A stretch of DNA of 64,000 nucleotides from Simmondsia chinensis (lineage: Eukaryota > Streptophyta > Magnoliopsida > Caryophyllales > Simmondsiaceae), in contig JAGTTD010000005.1 in the NCBI GenBank assembly GCA_018398585.1, positions 35,280,750-35,344,749 on the forward strand, read 5' to 3'. Position numbers and translations under genes: made by a program. The notes below the pieces were generated by a model. That model made no database searches, was not told the DNA's origin, and saw only the letters and a program-made list of their open reading frames with translations. Shown here in pieces: positions 10,101 to 20,650 of the stretch (positions are counted from its first letter, which is position 1; every line of letters starts with the position of its first letter).

Positions 10101-13100
10101 ATGGTGCAAGAAAGAGGAAAGACGTTTTAATGTTATTATCAATGGCGGCCAAGATTGTGATTCTTTAGTGTATTTGACTGGAAAAGAATGCTAGGATTTA
10201 AAAAAATAGCATACACCTATGAATTTCTTGTGGGAGATGTTGGTCTTTTTAGGATCTCATTGGACAAAGAGCTCAGGTGGCCTTGCTGACATAACCTTAG
10301 TTGGTTTGCAGGCGGAATGAAGGGCTGTATGACATAACCTTAGCTGGTTTGCAGGCGGAATGAAGGGCTTTATATTGCTAGTTCATGGTTTTGTAACGTT
10401 GCATGTTTGTTATTTGAAGATACCCTGTCCTTTTAACTCTTTTTTTAATTCTCTCTCTCTTAATATTATTTATTTTTTTCGATCAAAAAAAAAAAAATAA
10501 TGATTGTTATGTTTTAAGGATTTAGTCCTTGGAAACAGCCTCCTTTCCACTTGGAAGGGGTAAGGCTACGTACATCCACCCCTCCCAGACCCTGCTTTTT
10601 GCGGGAGCCGTGAGGCACTGGGATTGTAATGTAATGTATGTTTTAAGGATTTACATAGAATAATTTACTTGTCTGTTGCTGTAGGCAAAAAGAAGACCTT
10701 TTTCCTTTCTAAACTCCAAATACAATCATCAGCTGCTCTATACAACAACGCCATTAAGCAACATTGCCTCAATGAACAGCACACCTGATCAATCAGTGGA
10801 AACATGGGATGAAACGTTTCAGTCTTGCGATCCGATTGAGAGATTTCTGGAATTTAAGTGCTCTGAATTTTCACTAACAACCATCAATTCTACAAATGAA
10901 TCTTTGGAACTATATGGTACGACAGTGGGATCCGATGGAGGGTCTCTTGATGAGTATTTGGTTCCGCTAAGCTTGATTGAGAGGTGGGGAAGTGCAATGG
11001 GTAAGTCTTCTTATTTAGTGACATTTATAGTGGCCCAAAGTAAGGTTTGATTAATGGGCTCTTTTTCTATAACCACTTTATATAATAATATCAGTTAATA
11101 TGTTGGTCATTTATATTGTAGGAAAATTATCACTTAGGTATCTGAGGTTTAACCATTTATTACCTAGGTATTCTGATATTGGAATATATACATTGCAGTA
11201 CGCTGAGGTTCTAATATTTTATCACATGGTATTCTATGTTGGAATTTGATTTTTTTGTAAAAATTACATCAATTTTATGCAGAAAATGCTAATGTAGTAC
11301 ATAATTACGATAATATACAAGCTATGTCAATGTTGATAGCAAAAACTCATCGAATGGCGATAAAATTTTTATTGGATTTTGATGTTAACTACTTATATAT
11401 TGCTGAAATCATGTGTCATGTCATCATTCTTTAGCAAAAAATCGTCAAATTCTAATGAAGATACTTAATATTGTTGGAATCATGTTTCATTTTAGCATTT
11501 TCTAACAACAATCTATTGAATATCGGCATAAGGGTACTTGATTGATAAAATTTTAAGACTTCCAGGTGCCTAAGTGCTCAAACTTTAACCTCAAGGTAAT
11601 CTATTGCATATTTTGAATCATCATGGTACTTAGGTGATAAATGGTTAAATTTCAGAGTACTTAAGTGATAATTTTCCTATGTTATATATGTACATATAGG
11701 TTTATAATGAACTATATACAGGTTGTTATTTCTTGAATTGTAAATGGTGATATGTAGTAAACTCATAATATAATTATTTTTCAAAAGGGGGTGTTAAGAA
11801 AATGGAGTCCCCAAGCAACTACTTGGTTTGCTCAAGGTCTTGATGGCTGAGATCGTGTGTTGTCACCATAAACTCTGTGTCCCTTGTGAAATAATCCTTA
11901 ATGGTTACAGACATTGTGTATCCTGATTCAAAGCGCTGCTGTTGTTTCACAAAAAGCTACTATCGCTATGTGAAGGGCACCGGTTCGCTTCTGGCGACTA
12001 TCCAAGTATGTCTTCTATCGAATTATTTACTTTGATAATATTTTATGTTTATAAGCTTTCCTTTTGTCTTATTTTATTTATAGTCGTCCTTCGTATTTTA
12101 TGCAACTGGCGGTGCTGAGGTTGCAAACCGACATGGAACCACGACCCAAACAGAATACTAACAACATTAGTGTGGGTAGTTGATTGAAAATATTTGAATT
12201 TTTGAATGTAATTTTCTAAAGAATTGAAAAGTTATGGTGTTAAGTGAAAAATAACTACTTCTAAAGGTGATTTTCTGTAAAACAAAAAAAAAAAAAAAAA
12301 AAAAAATCCCCAAAATAGAAGTAAAGGTGCTACATGCTCCCACGGTATGTTATTCTTTAAATTCTCCACCCATATTTGACATCTCGGGTTGATATGCTGT
12401 TACAATTACCTTGAGGATTTGTGTAATATATTTTTCAGTCCCCAAAATTTTGTAATGTTTTCAAGCTCCTTCCCCCTTATCTTTTTTCTCGCTCTCTTCA
12501 TCTCGGTCACTAGGAATTCTGTTGGTTTTATCTGTCTCTCTCTCTTCATCTCGCTCACTCGGAATTCCAATGGTTTCTTGCTTACGCAGCCGAGCTCAGG
12601 GGTAAAGGGTAAAGCGTCTTCATTGGAAAATCAAGGTCTACGATTTTTCACCCCAAGGGAGGTGTGTCTGGCTATTTCATGCCTGTTGTCTTTGTTGTTT
12701 CAAGAGCCTGTTTGGCCATATTGTGAAAACAATTGCTTTTTTTTTTTGTGATTAAAATTTTCAAACTGTAAGTGAATGTTCTCGTTGTAAAATATTTTTA
12801 ATGTTCTTGTTTATGCTTTCCTAGTTTTGTTCGAAAACGGGAAACACCTTGTGTTTTTCTCTGGAAGTGCTTTTGCATTTTCCCAAACACCTTAGAAAAC
12901 TCAAAAGAAGCTATTTCAGTTCAAAACACTCTTTCTTCTTCGTAAAAGCTTGGCCAAACAGATACTGGGATGTGTTTGGTTAAGTCGTGAAAGAACTTTT
13001 ATTTCATAACCTTTTTTAGGATCACTTTCACAAAAAGTGCTTACAATAGGTGTAAAAAAAATTTTATTTTTATTTCTACTTCTATTTCAAGGAAGTATTA

Positions 13101-13934
13101 TTTTTTGGTTGCTTAAAAGTGGAAAAAAGACTTTTTTTGTTTAAAAACACTTTCCGTTTTGGTCCAAAACACTCCCAAATCCTAAAAAATGTTTTACCTG
13201 CGGGGAAAAAAATTTCAATAAAGAAGTTTGACAAAACAAACTTGTAGTATCCTTGTCTTTGTTTATTCATAACTGACAAGGCGGTTCTCATTTTTCTCTA
13301 TGAACTAGGTCGCCAATCTGCATACTTTTCCAAAGGATTTCTGCTTCCCTGAGCATGTCAGCCTCAGGCAACGGTATGGATTTATTTCGATTTTGTTGGA
13401 ACTGAGAAAATGTGTTTTTTCACATTGCTTAATAATTTAATCGCAGTAATTTTGTTTATATGTTAAAATGTGACAAAATATAGCAGACACGGTCATTTGG
13501 CCTTTTCGGTATATGTTTGCAATCTTTTGGCTGCTCAATATTTTGTGAAACAAATTATAGTAACCGAAAACAAAAATGATACTAAAAAAAGTTACATCGG
13601 GGCGTTTCGTATTTTCTCGAGTTGAATGTCATATCAGTTACTTTGCTGAAGCTGGCCAAGACCCCAACCTTGGCAGCCCCAACTAGTTAAGGGCTCCTTT
13701 GAAAATTAGTTAATTAGGAATTTGTCGTGTATCATCATTCATGATTTAGAGAAATAATGATTTACGTATTATACATTATTAACAATAACACATATGAACA
13801 TATAATAATATAAAGAACTCATATGAACATATAACAATTAACTGATATTATGTAGATACGCATTGTTGGGGAACAGCTTAAGCATAGCGGTGGTGGCTCC
13901 GTTGATCAAATACCTCTTTACCGAGCCTTCTTGA
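4192..13934 (+). CDS. DNMT2: tRNA (cytosine-5) methyltransferase DNMT2/TRDMT1, ten exons
   Basis: Family role (known): methylates C38 of tRNA-Asp using S-adenosylmethionine. Exons I can place with GT/AG borders and continuous frame: 4192-4275, 4372-4482, 7775-7868, 8378-8496, 8843-8965, 10685-11000, 11911-12005, 12590-12661, 13309-13373, 13856-13934. They sum to 1158 nt, or 385 residues, close to the usual plant length. Motifs seen: FYSGIGG in exon 1 (SAM site); PPCQPYTRQ with catalytic Cys90; ENV at 130-132; SRPRYFCL with RxR at 171-173; the Dnmt2-specific CFT at 294-296; and GNS at 365-367. The start is the ATG at 4192; exon 1 is short and could extend only into a transposon upstream. Introns hold MITEs and a SINE-like insertion, but no lesion in the coding sequence was found. 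A broken inverted copy lies at 52116-62407. Exon borders are from reading the sequence, not from transcripts. Confidence 0.9.
5495..5875. repeat. ggtccgg-rich dispersed repeat (MITE-like)
   Basis: Starts with taggggtgaacaaaaattgg and contains many overlapping ggtccgg/ccggacc motifs in both orientations, with an AT-rich centre at 5590-5700. The right-arm equivalent is split by an RTE insertion (58240-58560 and 60975-61095). A shorter relative is at 20262-20390. The 'taggggtgaac' terminus resembles hAT-type MITEs, but no target duplication was established. Confidence 0.55.
7379..7500 (+). mobile_element. SINE-like sequence, left arm only
   Basis: Contains ggggtaaggctgtgtacatc and a cctccttgaggcgtgagg segment. 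These resemble the body of the short elements at 10525-10636, 17145-17200 and 19350-19560, with the usual 'aaggct(a/g)cgtacatc' and 'gaggcactggg' blocks. It is absent at the matching right-arm place (about 56385-56590), which holds a hAT-like fragment instead. Confidence 0.5.
8509..8773. mobile_element. MITE-like sequence in DNMT2 intron 4
   Basis: Begins gggcccgtttggccaag just after the exon 4 donor and ends near accaaaca before exon 5. This 'gtttgg/ccaaac' terminus style recurs at 12706-12963. The right arm lacks it because the whole of 8178-8965 is missing there. Confidence 0.45.
10525..10636 (+). mobile_element. SINE-like insertion with 17-bp target duplication
   Basis: A 112-bp insertion in DNMT2 intron 5, flanked by the perfect 17-bp direct repeat tatgttttaaggattta (10508-10524 and 10637-10653). 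The right arm has one copy of that site and no insertion (about 54140-54160), which gives the empty site. It contains aaggctacgtacatc and gaggcactgggattg; the latter block also ends the fragments at 17145-17200 and the RTE tail at 58607. A long variable-length target duplication fits target-primed insertion using LINE machinery. Confidence 0.85.
11119..11683. mobile_element. MITE with about 45-bp TIRs in DNMT2 intron 6
   Basis: The left end taggaaaattatcacttagg is complementary to the right end (11640-11683). The inverted similarity runs about 45 bp through the ggtttaaccatttat block. A diverged copy sits at the same place in the right arm (about 53116-53690). Related but tandem sequence occurs at 39830-40380. 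Intron 6 itself is 11001-11910. Confidence 0.65.
12706..12963. mobile_element. MITE-like sequence in DNMT2 intron 8
   Basis: Opens gcctgtttggcca and closes tggccaaacaga, giving short complementary termini. It is present in both arms (right copy about 51825-52075). A similar gtttgg-type stretch follows at 12970-13180, ending at the arm breakpoint. Confidence 0.5.
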
Positions 13935-15361
13935 CCCGTTTCTTCTCTCTCCATCCCTTTGATTACCATTCGATCTAGCATCAACACTTGCTTTTTGATT
14001 TTAACAAGATGTTGATGCATAGCAAAGCATTGACAGACGCTAACGCATAGTGAAGCTTCAACATGTTTTTGATTCAAGAAGACGCTAACGTGACAACTGT
14101 GGAATGTTGAGACCAGTGCTCTTACCATGGTTCTTCCTACAGGTAGCATAGGGCGTCGTGTTATATTTTTGAGTTAATCGTGTTGAAATCATATGTACTT
14201 TAAAACACGATGGAATAATATTTAACATGCCAATTCGTAAATTTTGCTTTAAATTGGTAAAATTCATTGGATCTATGTCAAAATCAAGTAGTGTTACTTT
14301 GTGTTAGGTTTTTCCTTGGTAACTTACTATTATGTTCTTGTCATGTCATTGTATCATTTTAACCACTATATCAACTCTAAAAGCTCTCGTAGTCGAGATT
14401 ATCGTAGAATGTAATCGATGCCATAATTGGTTGGCCAAAAATACACTAAAAAAGACAACAAACTTGAGGAAAAATGATAGGGGTTATCAAAATATCAAAG
14501 CTTCGAGGGTCTTGACGACTTGAGATTTAAGCATTATCCCTACAAAGAAGAACTTCCGTATTTTTACTATTTCGCAACTTCCTTCGGAGAAGATTAAATT
14601 GGAGGTTTGAGAAGTCTTAAGTCTTCTATTCTATTATATAGTCGTTGCAATGAGTATTTGGATGTTTTTGTTGGAGTTGTATGAGATGAAATTCTCATAT
14701 GATTCTAAAAGGAGTCGTGTGGTTTATCTATCTTAATAAAGTCAATTAGTTTGAAGAACGTCTGAAGATTCATGCGATTGCAGATGATGTAACTAGTAAA
14801 CATATTCCTCAGGTCAAGATATTTTATTATCTACAAGGAATTATGCTTACTTGTTTTTCAGTACACTACGGGGTTCATGGTGCTGGTGGAATGTAGATGT
14901 GAAGTATCAGTTTAACAATTAGGGCATATTTGGTGTGAAGGTAAGATCCTGTTTTACTTTTGTGTAAAAAGTTGCACCTTAAAAATTTTCGACCTCTCAT
15001 ATGGGGTTTAAATTCGTTGTCTACCAGCTACCACGATTGTCGTTTGTTGTCACAGCTCATCGCTACCGTTGGTCGTTCCGCCGCCTCTCTCTGGCCATCA
15101 CCGGCCAGCTTGACCACGCAATGTGACCCTAGCTGTTAGAAGCAGCAGCTAGTGTTCGTTCTGCTGCCTACTTCTGGCCAACTTCACCACGTGACGAGAC
15201 CTCGGCTCTTTGAGAGGAGCAGTAGCCAGCTTCACCACCAGCCACCAATGTTTTGTCGTCATGACCATCGCTGTCGTTGTGTTGTCCTCCAATTCCTGTA
15301 TGACCATCCATCGTCCACTGACTCTTCACCGCCGCCAATCACTGCTTGTACCACCTTCCAT

Positions 15362-15966
15362 CTAGGGGTGTAATCGAGTCAAGCCGAGCCGAGTATCTCA
15401 ATACTTAACTCGAACTCGATTAACTACTCGGGTACTCGAACTTGAAATCGATTAACTATTCAAGTACTCGACTCGACTCGAATGCTTGTTTATTGTGCAT
15501 AAGAACGTTCAACAAATTAGCTCTTTTAGAATATTATTTCATACACTTAAACATTAGTTATACTCAAAATGGATGCTCAATTATTGTCAATACTATATGA
15601 CCTAAGTTTCAAAAAAAATATAAACAAATCAAATACAAGTTTTTTTACTCCATCGTAAATGTAACATGTTATCTTTTATGAGGAGTTTAATCTTCTTTCT
15701 TTCATTTTATTATTAATGTCACAAGTGATCTATTTCAAAAGAAAATAATACACAAGAATTACTTCATACAAGTCGAGTATCGAGTTGAGTATCAATTCGA
15801 GTATCGAGTCGAGTATTTAATTGAGTATCGAGCCGAGTAGTTCACTACTCAACTCGTACTCGTTTATTAATCGAATATCTTTTGATACTCGAACTTGGCT
15901 AATTCCAGTTCGAGTCGAGTTTTATTTGAGCTACTCGCGAGCGGCTTGGATCGTTTACACCCGTCC
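15362..15966. repeat. gagtcgag-rich dispersed repeat (hAT-MITE-like)
   Basis: Begins taggggtgtaatcgagtc and ends near gatcgtttacacccgtcc, giving complementary ends of about 12 bp. The interior carries many ctcgagt/gagtcga motifs near both ends around an AT-rich middle. No clean 8-bp target duplication could be fixed. Confidence 0.5.
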
Positions 15967-17144
15967 CATCACTTGTTCCCCGCCCATTGTTGCCCTAATT
16001 TATACTGTACTCGTACCAAACAAAGTGAAAAGAAAATTTGTAATAGGGTACTGGTTACTCTACTAAAATTTACTTTAAGAATGGTTATCTTCAAAATTTT
16101 AACCCCATACCCTCTAAATAAATACCGGGAAAGAAGGATTTTTTTTTTTCTTTTGCTAATGAGGAATTCGCTTACCCGGTAAACCTAAGTGCAGGTAGTT
16201 ACCCACATACCACATAAACAAGTTAAGTTAGGGATTCCTTATGAGGGGGTTTAAGTAGGGAATTGGACTACAGATCTTTCAGTTTAAAACAACACTCTAT
16301 CTCTTTACTTGCCTCTTATCACTAAGGCAAGGCCCAAGGGGATGAAAGAAGGATGTATTTAATTGGGAGGAAACACTAACTTTTTAATGAAAATATTTGT
16401 ACATATGTCATCTAAAAGAGTTATCGACTTTTGGATACTTAAAAATATTTTAAAACTCCTGATTGTTAATTCAATTCCAAAGCTACTAACCGTATTAATT
16501 TAATTTTTGTACAATAGAAATTATTTTAATCAATTGTAATATTAAAAATTAGCATTGATTTTTGATTGAAATTATAACATTAATTTGCATTTAAATGACA
16601 TGTTCATCCAATGTAAATGTTCAGCCACCACCATCTGGTAAAGCATTTACAAACACAAAGTGACATTTAGTGTTACAATTTTACTCAAAATTAACTTTGC
16701 ACTTGATTGGAGTAATTTTATGTATACGTGAATTGAACTAATTTAATTTAAAATTTAGAGATTAAATTAACATAATAAGTAAAATATTTGGATTGCGAAT
16801 ATATATATATATATACTCTACACCATGCTAACTTAGTATCATTTGTGGAGAGACTAAATTGATACAATTAAAAATGAAATTACTAAGTTGACACAATAAG
16901 AAAAATATAGACATTTTTCACGTAAAACCCTAATTAAATCTAACAGCTCCCTTGTTCTCATAGTCAGTAAAATATGCATTTAATGGACATTTTAAATGCG
17001 TATTTGTATTTTTACGTTTAAAAAGGGCGTTCACGAATGATTGTTAAAAATTATGGTAAAATATGCTTTTTTTTTTTTTTGTTAACATGCATTTTATAAC
17101 ACGTATTCATATTTTTCTTTAATAAAAACTGAAAGATCACTCAC

Positions 17145-17200
17145 AGACCCTGCTTTTTGCGGGAGCCGCGAGGCACTGGGACTGTTGTTGTTGTAAAAGA
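17145..17200 (+). mobile_element. SINE/RTE 3'-end fragment
   Basis: Contains cagaccctgctttttgcggg, then gaggcactgggactg and a short (TTG)n tail. It matches the tail blocks of the elements at 10525 and 58607. Only the 3' end is present. Confidence 0.55.
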
Positions 17201-17439
17201 TCGGGTGAAATTACTCAAACTTAAACCTAAATAAAGTATCCACATTGTATTTTACAGATTTTTTACACCAACTCCCATATTATTGACTTATACTTCACTT
17301 TTTATTTTGTATTATGGTCCTTACCGCCACTATTATAGGTAATATCATCACATACAAATCAAAATTCACAAAATTATATTTATTTCCACCTTATCTTTTT
17401 TTCTATGTATTATAGGGAAATGTCCCTCCCCTAAAAGCC

Positions 17440-18055
17440 TCCAATACTTAATTTAAGCATTCTTACTAGACTGTACACAACTTTATCAAATGTTGAGAAA
17501 TTTTTATATTCTAAATTAAAAATAAAATTTAAAATTAAAATCTGAATTAATTACCATAAGTTAAAAAAAAGGAAGCTAAGATTACGAAAGGCTGCTGTAG
17601 AAACTGATTGAAAACAATAGTAAAAATTGATTTAAATTTAAATTTAATATTTTATATAATAGATAGAATAACTATTTACATTCCTATACTAAAAATTGCC
17701 ATTCAATTGATTATTTTTCAAAACAACCCTCAATTAAAAATTATATTCATTATCGGCAAACAAACCAAATCAATTATACAGAAGCACGAAAGTAACCAGA
17801 AAACGTTTGAATTATGATATACTTTTATTGCCTTTTTGAATAATATGCATGTATTTCAAACCATATTTTTAATAAAAGAAAGCGATTTTGATTCATACAC
17901 ATTACAAATTGACAACTGAAGATAATGTATAAATTAAAAACAACTTGTGCATATCACAAAAAAAAAAACCTAGTAATTATTTGACAATAAGTTGTATAGA
18001 GCCAAATAATACAAGGATATATTTTTTATGTATAGAGCCGAATAATACATAAAAC
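17440..18055. repeat. Repeat block B, inverted copy of 42340-42958
   Basis: The reverse complement of this stretch matches 42340-42958, including the run around cttgtgcatatcac and the agagccgaataatac junction. No coding potential was recognised; the small open frame at 17608-17817 is AT-rich and unsupported. Confidence 0.75.
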
Positions 18056-18285
18056 AATTGTTTGCTCTCTCATCTCTCTCTCTCTCTCTAACGGCTACTG
18101 AGTCCCAGCTACTGACCACCTGTTTGCTGACAAGACCTCTCGCTGACAACACTGTCGGCCGCCTTGCCAACGCACCTCCACCCCCCCGCCCCAGCGACAC
18201 TACCTCGACGGTGGCGACCCACTGCCGGGCGAGCGCTGTGCCTCGGACCTCGCACCCCGTCACCGCACGCTCTGGCATGTTAAGT
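18056..18285. other. GC-rich insert between repeat blocks B and A
   Basis: A short, CT- and GC-rich segment that interrupts what is continuous sequence in the 41288-42958 copy. It is open in both directions (18058-18393 plus, 17970-18329 minus), but composition explains that and no domain is visible. Origin unknown. Confidence 0.5.
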
Positions 18286-19345
18286 TTGGCAAGCTGGCTC
18301 GTTAAGTTTTGCCGACTCATTGCGCTCATTTATCGGGCACGTTCAGCTCATTTATTATGCTTGTTATACTCATTTATGATTATTGTTACTTAAATTTTCA
18401 GAAAAATGGGCGACAAAATAAATCGTGTATGGAAATTGGAAATAAAAAATACAGGCATATAACTCAATTCCACAATGTAGACATGTGAGCCAATAATCAA
18501 GCTGGCTCATGAGCCCATAAATGAGCCGGCTTGTAAGAGCCTTTCGAGCCAAGTCAGCCTTGATTTGATTTGGCTCGTTTATTTAAACGAGTCGCCTTTA
18601 AACGTGTCGAGCGGGCTCTCGAGTCGGCTTAGATGAACCCATGCCCAGTCCTTAAGGAGCCGAGTTAAACCGGCTCGTAAGTCGGCTTGGTTAATTTGCA
18701 GCCCTACAGAAACAAGCCAAACTAAAAATACATTGAAGAAAATATATTGTTAGAGCATCATACCGCACACCACAATTTAGTATTTTTTAAATCAAAATTT
18801 TAGAGTTGGGTTATTTTTAGATTAATTTTAAAGTTTGGTTATTTTTTGTAGAAAAATTAGAATTGGATTATTTTTTAGTAGAAAGGTAAGAGTTGGGTTA
18901 TTTTTTGGTCAGAAAACAAAGCTGGGTTATTTTTTTGGTATATTAATATATAGTTGGGTTATTTATGGATTGATTGTTGTAATAATAAGTATGCACAGGA
19001 CAACGTTAATGTAGAAAAATATATTGTTGGAGCATTATACCACACGCTATGCTTAGCCACTAATTCAGTATTTTTCTAAATTAATTTTAGATTTTGGTAG
19101 AAAAGTCAAAGTTGTGTTATTTTTTTGTTAGAAAATATAGTTGGGTTCTTTTTGGGTAAAAAGGTCAGATTTTGGTTATTTTTTATTAGAAAATAGAGTT
19201 AAGTTATTTTTTGAAGTATTGACATATAATTGGGCTAGTTTTAGATTAATTGCTGTATAAAAAATATAGTCGAAAGTTTGTTGATTTATAAAAAACTTAT
19301 TATGATTATATTAACTTATAAAAATTATATCCATGTATTATTCGG
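18286..19345. repeat. Repeat block A, direct copy of 41288-42345
   Basis: Matches 41288-42345 in the same orientation at high identity. It starts inside a hAT MITE remnant (to about 18706; its left half is missing), followed by two tandem units of about 275 bp. Each unit begins near 'gttrgagcatcataccrcac' and contains about 30-bp 'gggttattttttgg' repeats. It is a partial member of the TIR family at 2949-4141. Confidence 0.75.
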
Positions 19346-19560
19346 CTCTACAACAATACAACAACAAATCCAGTGCCTCAAAGGGCTCCCGCCAAAAGCA
19401 GGGTCTGGGGAGGGTAGATGTACGCAACCTTCCCCTTTCAGGGGGGCTACCCTGAAGAGAGGTTGTTTCCTAGGACCCCCGGCCTAAGCAGAAAGTCGGC
19501 CTCCATCAGTCGAAGACCTGGCACAGGAGAAACAACAGAAGCATTAGTATAGCCCAAAAA
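19346..19560 (-). mobile_element. SINE/RTE 3'-end fragment, minus orientation
   Basis: Opens with (CAA)n, then ccagtgcctcaaagggctcc, agcagggtctggggaggg and tagatgtacgcaacctt. Read on the minus strand this is the same 3'-end architecture as the RTE at 58607-60902. An A-rich stretch follows at 19555. It joins directly to the end of repeat block A. Confidence 0.55.
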
Positions 19561-19915
19561 AAAAAAAGAGAGGACGTAGAAGAGATGGAGAATGAGCAAG
19601 AGAAAAGGAAAGAGAGGGGATAGAAGGTAAAGATAAAGGCTATCCTACTCTAACCCGATCATCTACTACCCCAATGCTAGTCTTTTATCGTTAGAGTAAT
19701 GACATGACTTACAAACAATGAGAGCCATAAAATTATCTTAAAAACTATGATTTTACTTTGGCAATAACATTACTTTAATATTATACAAGCAACTTTATGA
19801 AAATTTGTGGCAACTATTCACAGCAAGTATCATCATTGCTCCGACCATAATATTTGTTTCTCCGACAATAACAGCGTTGTTTCGGAACCCTAAAGTTTGT
19901 GATAATTGGTGTGGG

Positions 19916-19991
19916 ATGCAGGCTTTGCCTAACCAGCAGACTGTGGATTATCCTAGCTTTAAGCTTGTAATTGTCGGCGACGGTGGAACTG
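19916..19991 (+). pseudogene. RAN: RAN GTPase exon 1 fragment
   Basis: From the ATG at 19916 the frame reads [15 protein letters not shown] and then the P-loop start [11 protein letters not shown]. It stops at a g|gt donor at 19991/19992, where the first intron of plant RAN genes is known to fall. RAN is the nuclear-transport GTPase. The next exon, which would complete the GKTT part of the P-loop, was not found: intron-like sequence runs to about 20240 and is then replaced by repeats. A short 5' leader may precede it from about 19800. Probably a duplicated or captured 5' gene end. Confidence 0.8.
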
Positions 19992-20261
19992 GTATTGTTC
20001 ATCGATTTGTGTTTTCCTTATGCGTTTGTTCTTTCATGGTCGTTCATGCTAGTATTGGAATTTGTGTTCTTTCTGTGAAATATTAGTTCTTGACGTAATT
20101 ATTCTTCTATTGTTTCGAAGGCCCTGTTCGTTTAGTTACAATTGTTGGTGTCTATTTGATGTAAAAAGTTGGAAATATTAGAAATTTAGGGTTTGGGTAT
20201 GGAAGCTTAGATGCTGGGGTCTATTGCCAGTCTAAATTCTTCTTGGCAGGACTGTTCATGT

Positions 20262-20390
20262 ACCGGTCCGGACCAAAAAACCGAAGCGAACTGGTCGTCC
20301 GGTACAAGGCGGATCAGACCGATTCAACTTCGGTGCAAGACGGACAGGACCGAACCAATTTTGGTCCAAGACGGACTGGACCTAGTTCTT
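20262..20390. repeat. ggtccgg-type repeat fragment
   Basis: Short stretch with accggtccggacc and repeated 'ccgaac/gaccgattc' motifs, related to 5495-5875. It lies just past the intron-like tail of the RAN fragment. Confidence 0.5.
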
Positions 20391-20650
20391 CGTTGTGTTT
20401 TGTTCTAAAATTTCTCTCTTTATAAAATTCAAATTGGATTCTTACTTATTGCTGTTGCTTTATGATTGCATTTTCTTGTCATTTATAACAATTATGAGAT
20501 GATTATTTGATTTGCTACGACATGGCCATTATATAGCGTCCTGTTGTGTAGGATGTAGACTCTGCCATTTTATAGGGGAGGGCCATCTCTAGGCCCTCAA
20601 TCGTCCTCTTCTTCGGTTCATCAGCAATCTTTTGTGGTTTTGCTTATGAA

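Larger units (their letters stand above)
2748..13190. repeat. Left arm of large inverted duplication (partner 51596-63826)
   Basis: The reverse complement of 51596-63826 aligns through this block from the sequence just after the long-TIR element to intron 8 of DNMT2. Shared landmarks are a TA microsatellite, the upstream TIR element with its nested hAT MITE, DNMT2 exons 1-3 and 6-8, a ggtccgg-rich repeat, and a 565-bp MITE in intron 6. Left-only features are a SINE-like insertion at 10525-10636, a SINE-like stretch near 7379-7500, and 8178-8965, which carries exons 4 and 5. By eye the arms differ by several percent. Confidence 0.9.
13935..17439. other. Intergenic region downstream of DNMT2
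   Basis: 13935-14160 probably includes the DNMT2 3' untranslated region. No gene is recognised in the rest: 14300-15000 is AT-rich unique-looking sequence, 15000-15360 is a GC-richer stretch, and 15362-15966 is a repeat listed separately. 16000-17140 is AT-rich with a short TA run at 16800. Small open frames (13838-14149 minus, 14332-14523, 15152-15373, 15821-16182) show no domain or motif I can name. Confidence 0.6.

Noticed and set aside
12389..12751. 120-codon open frame as a separate gene
   Set aside because: It contains DNMT2 exon 8 in the same frame; the rest is intron read-through.
18058..18393. Open frames on both strands in a GC-rich stretch
   Set aside because: Composition effect; Pro/Arg/Ser-rich, no motif, and it crosses repeat block borders.
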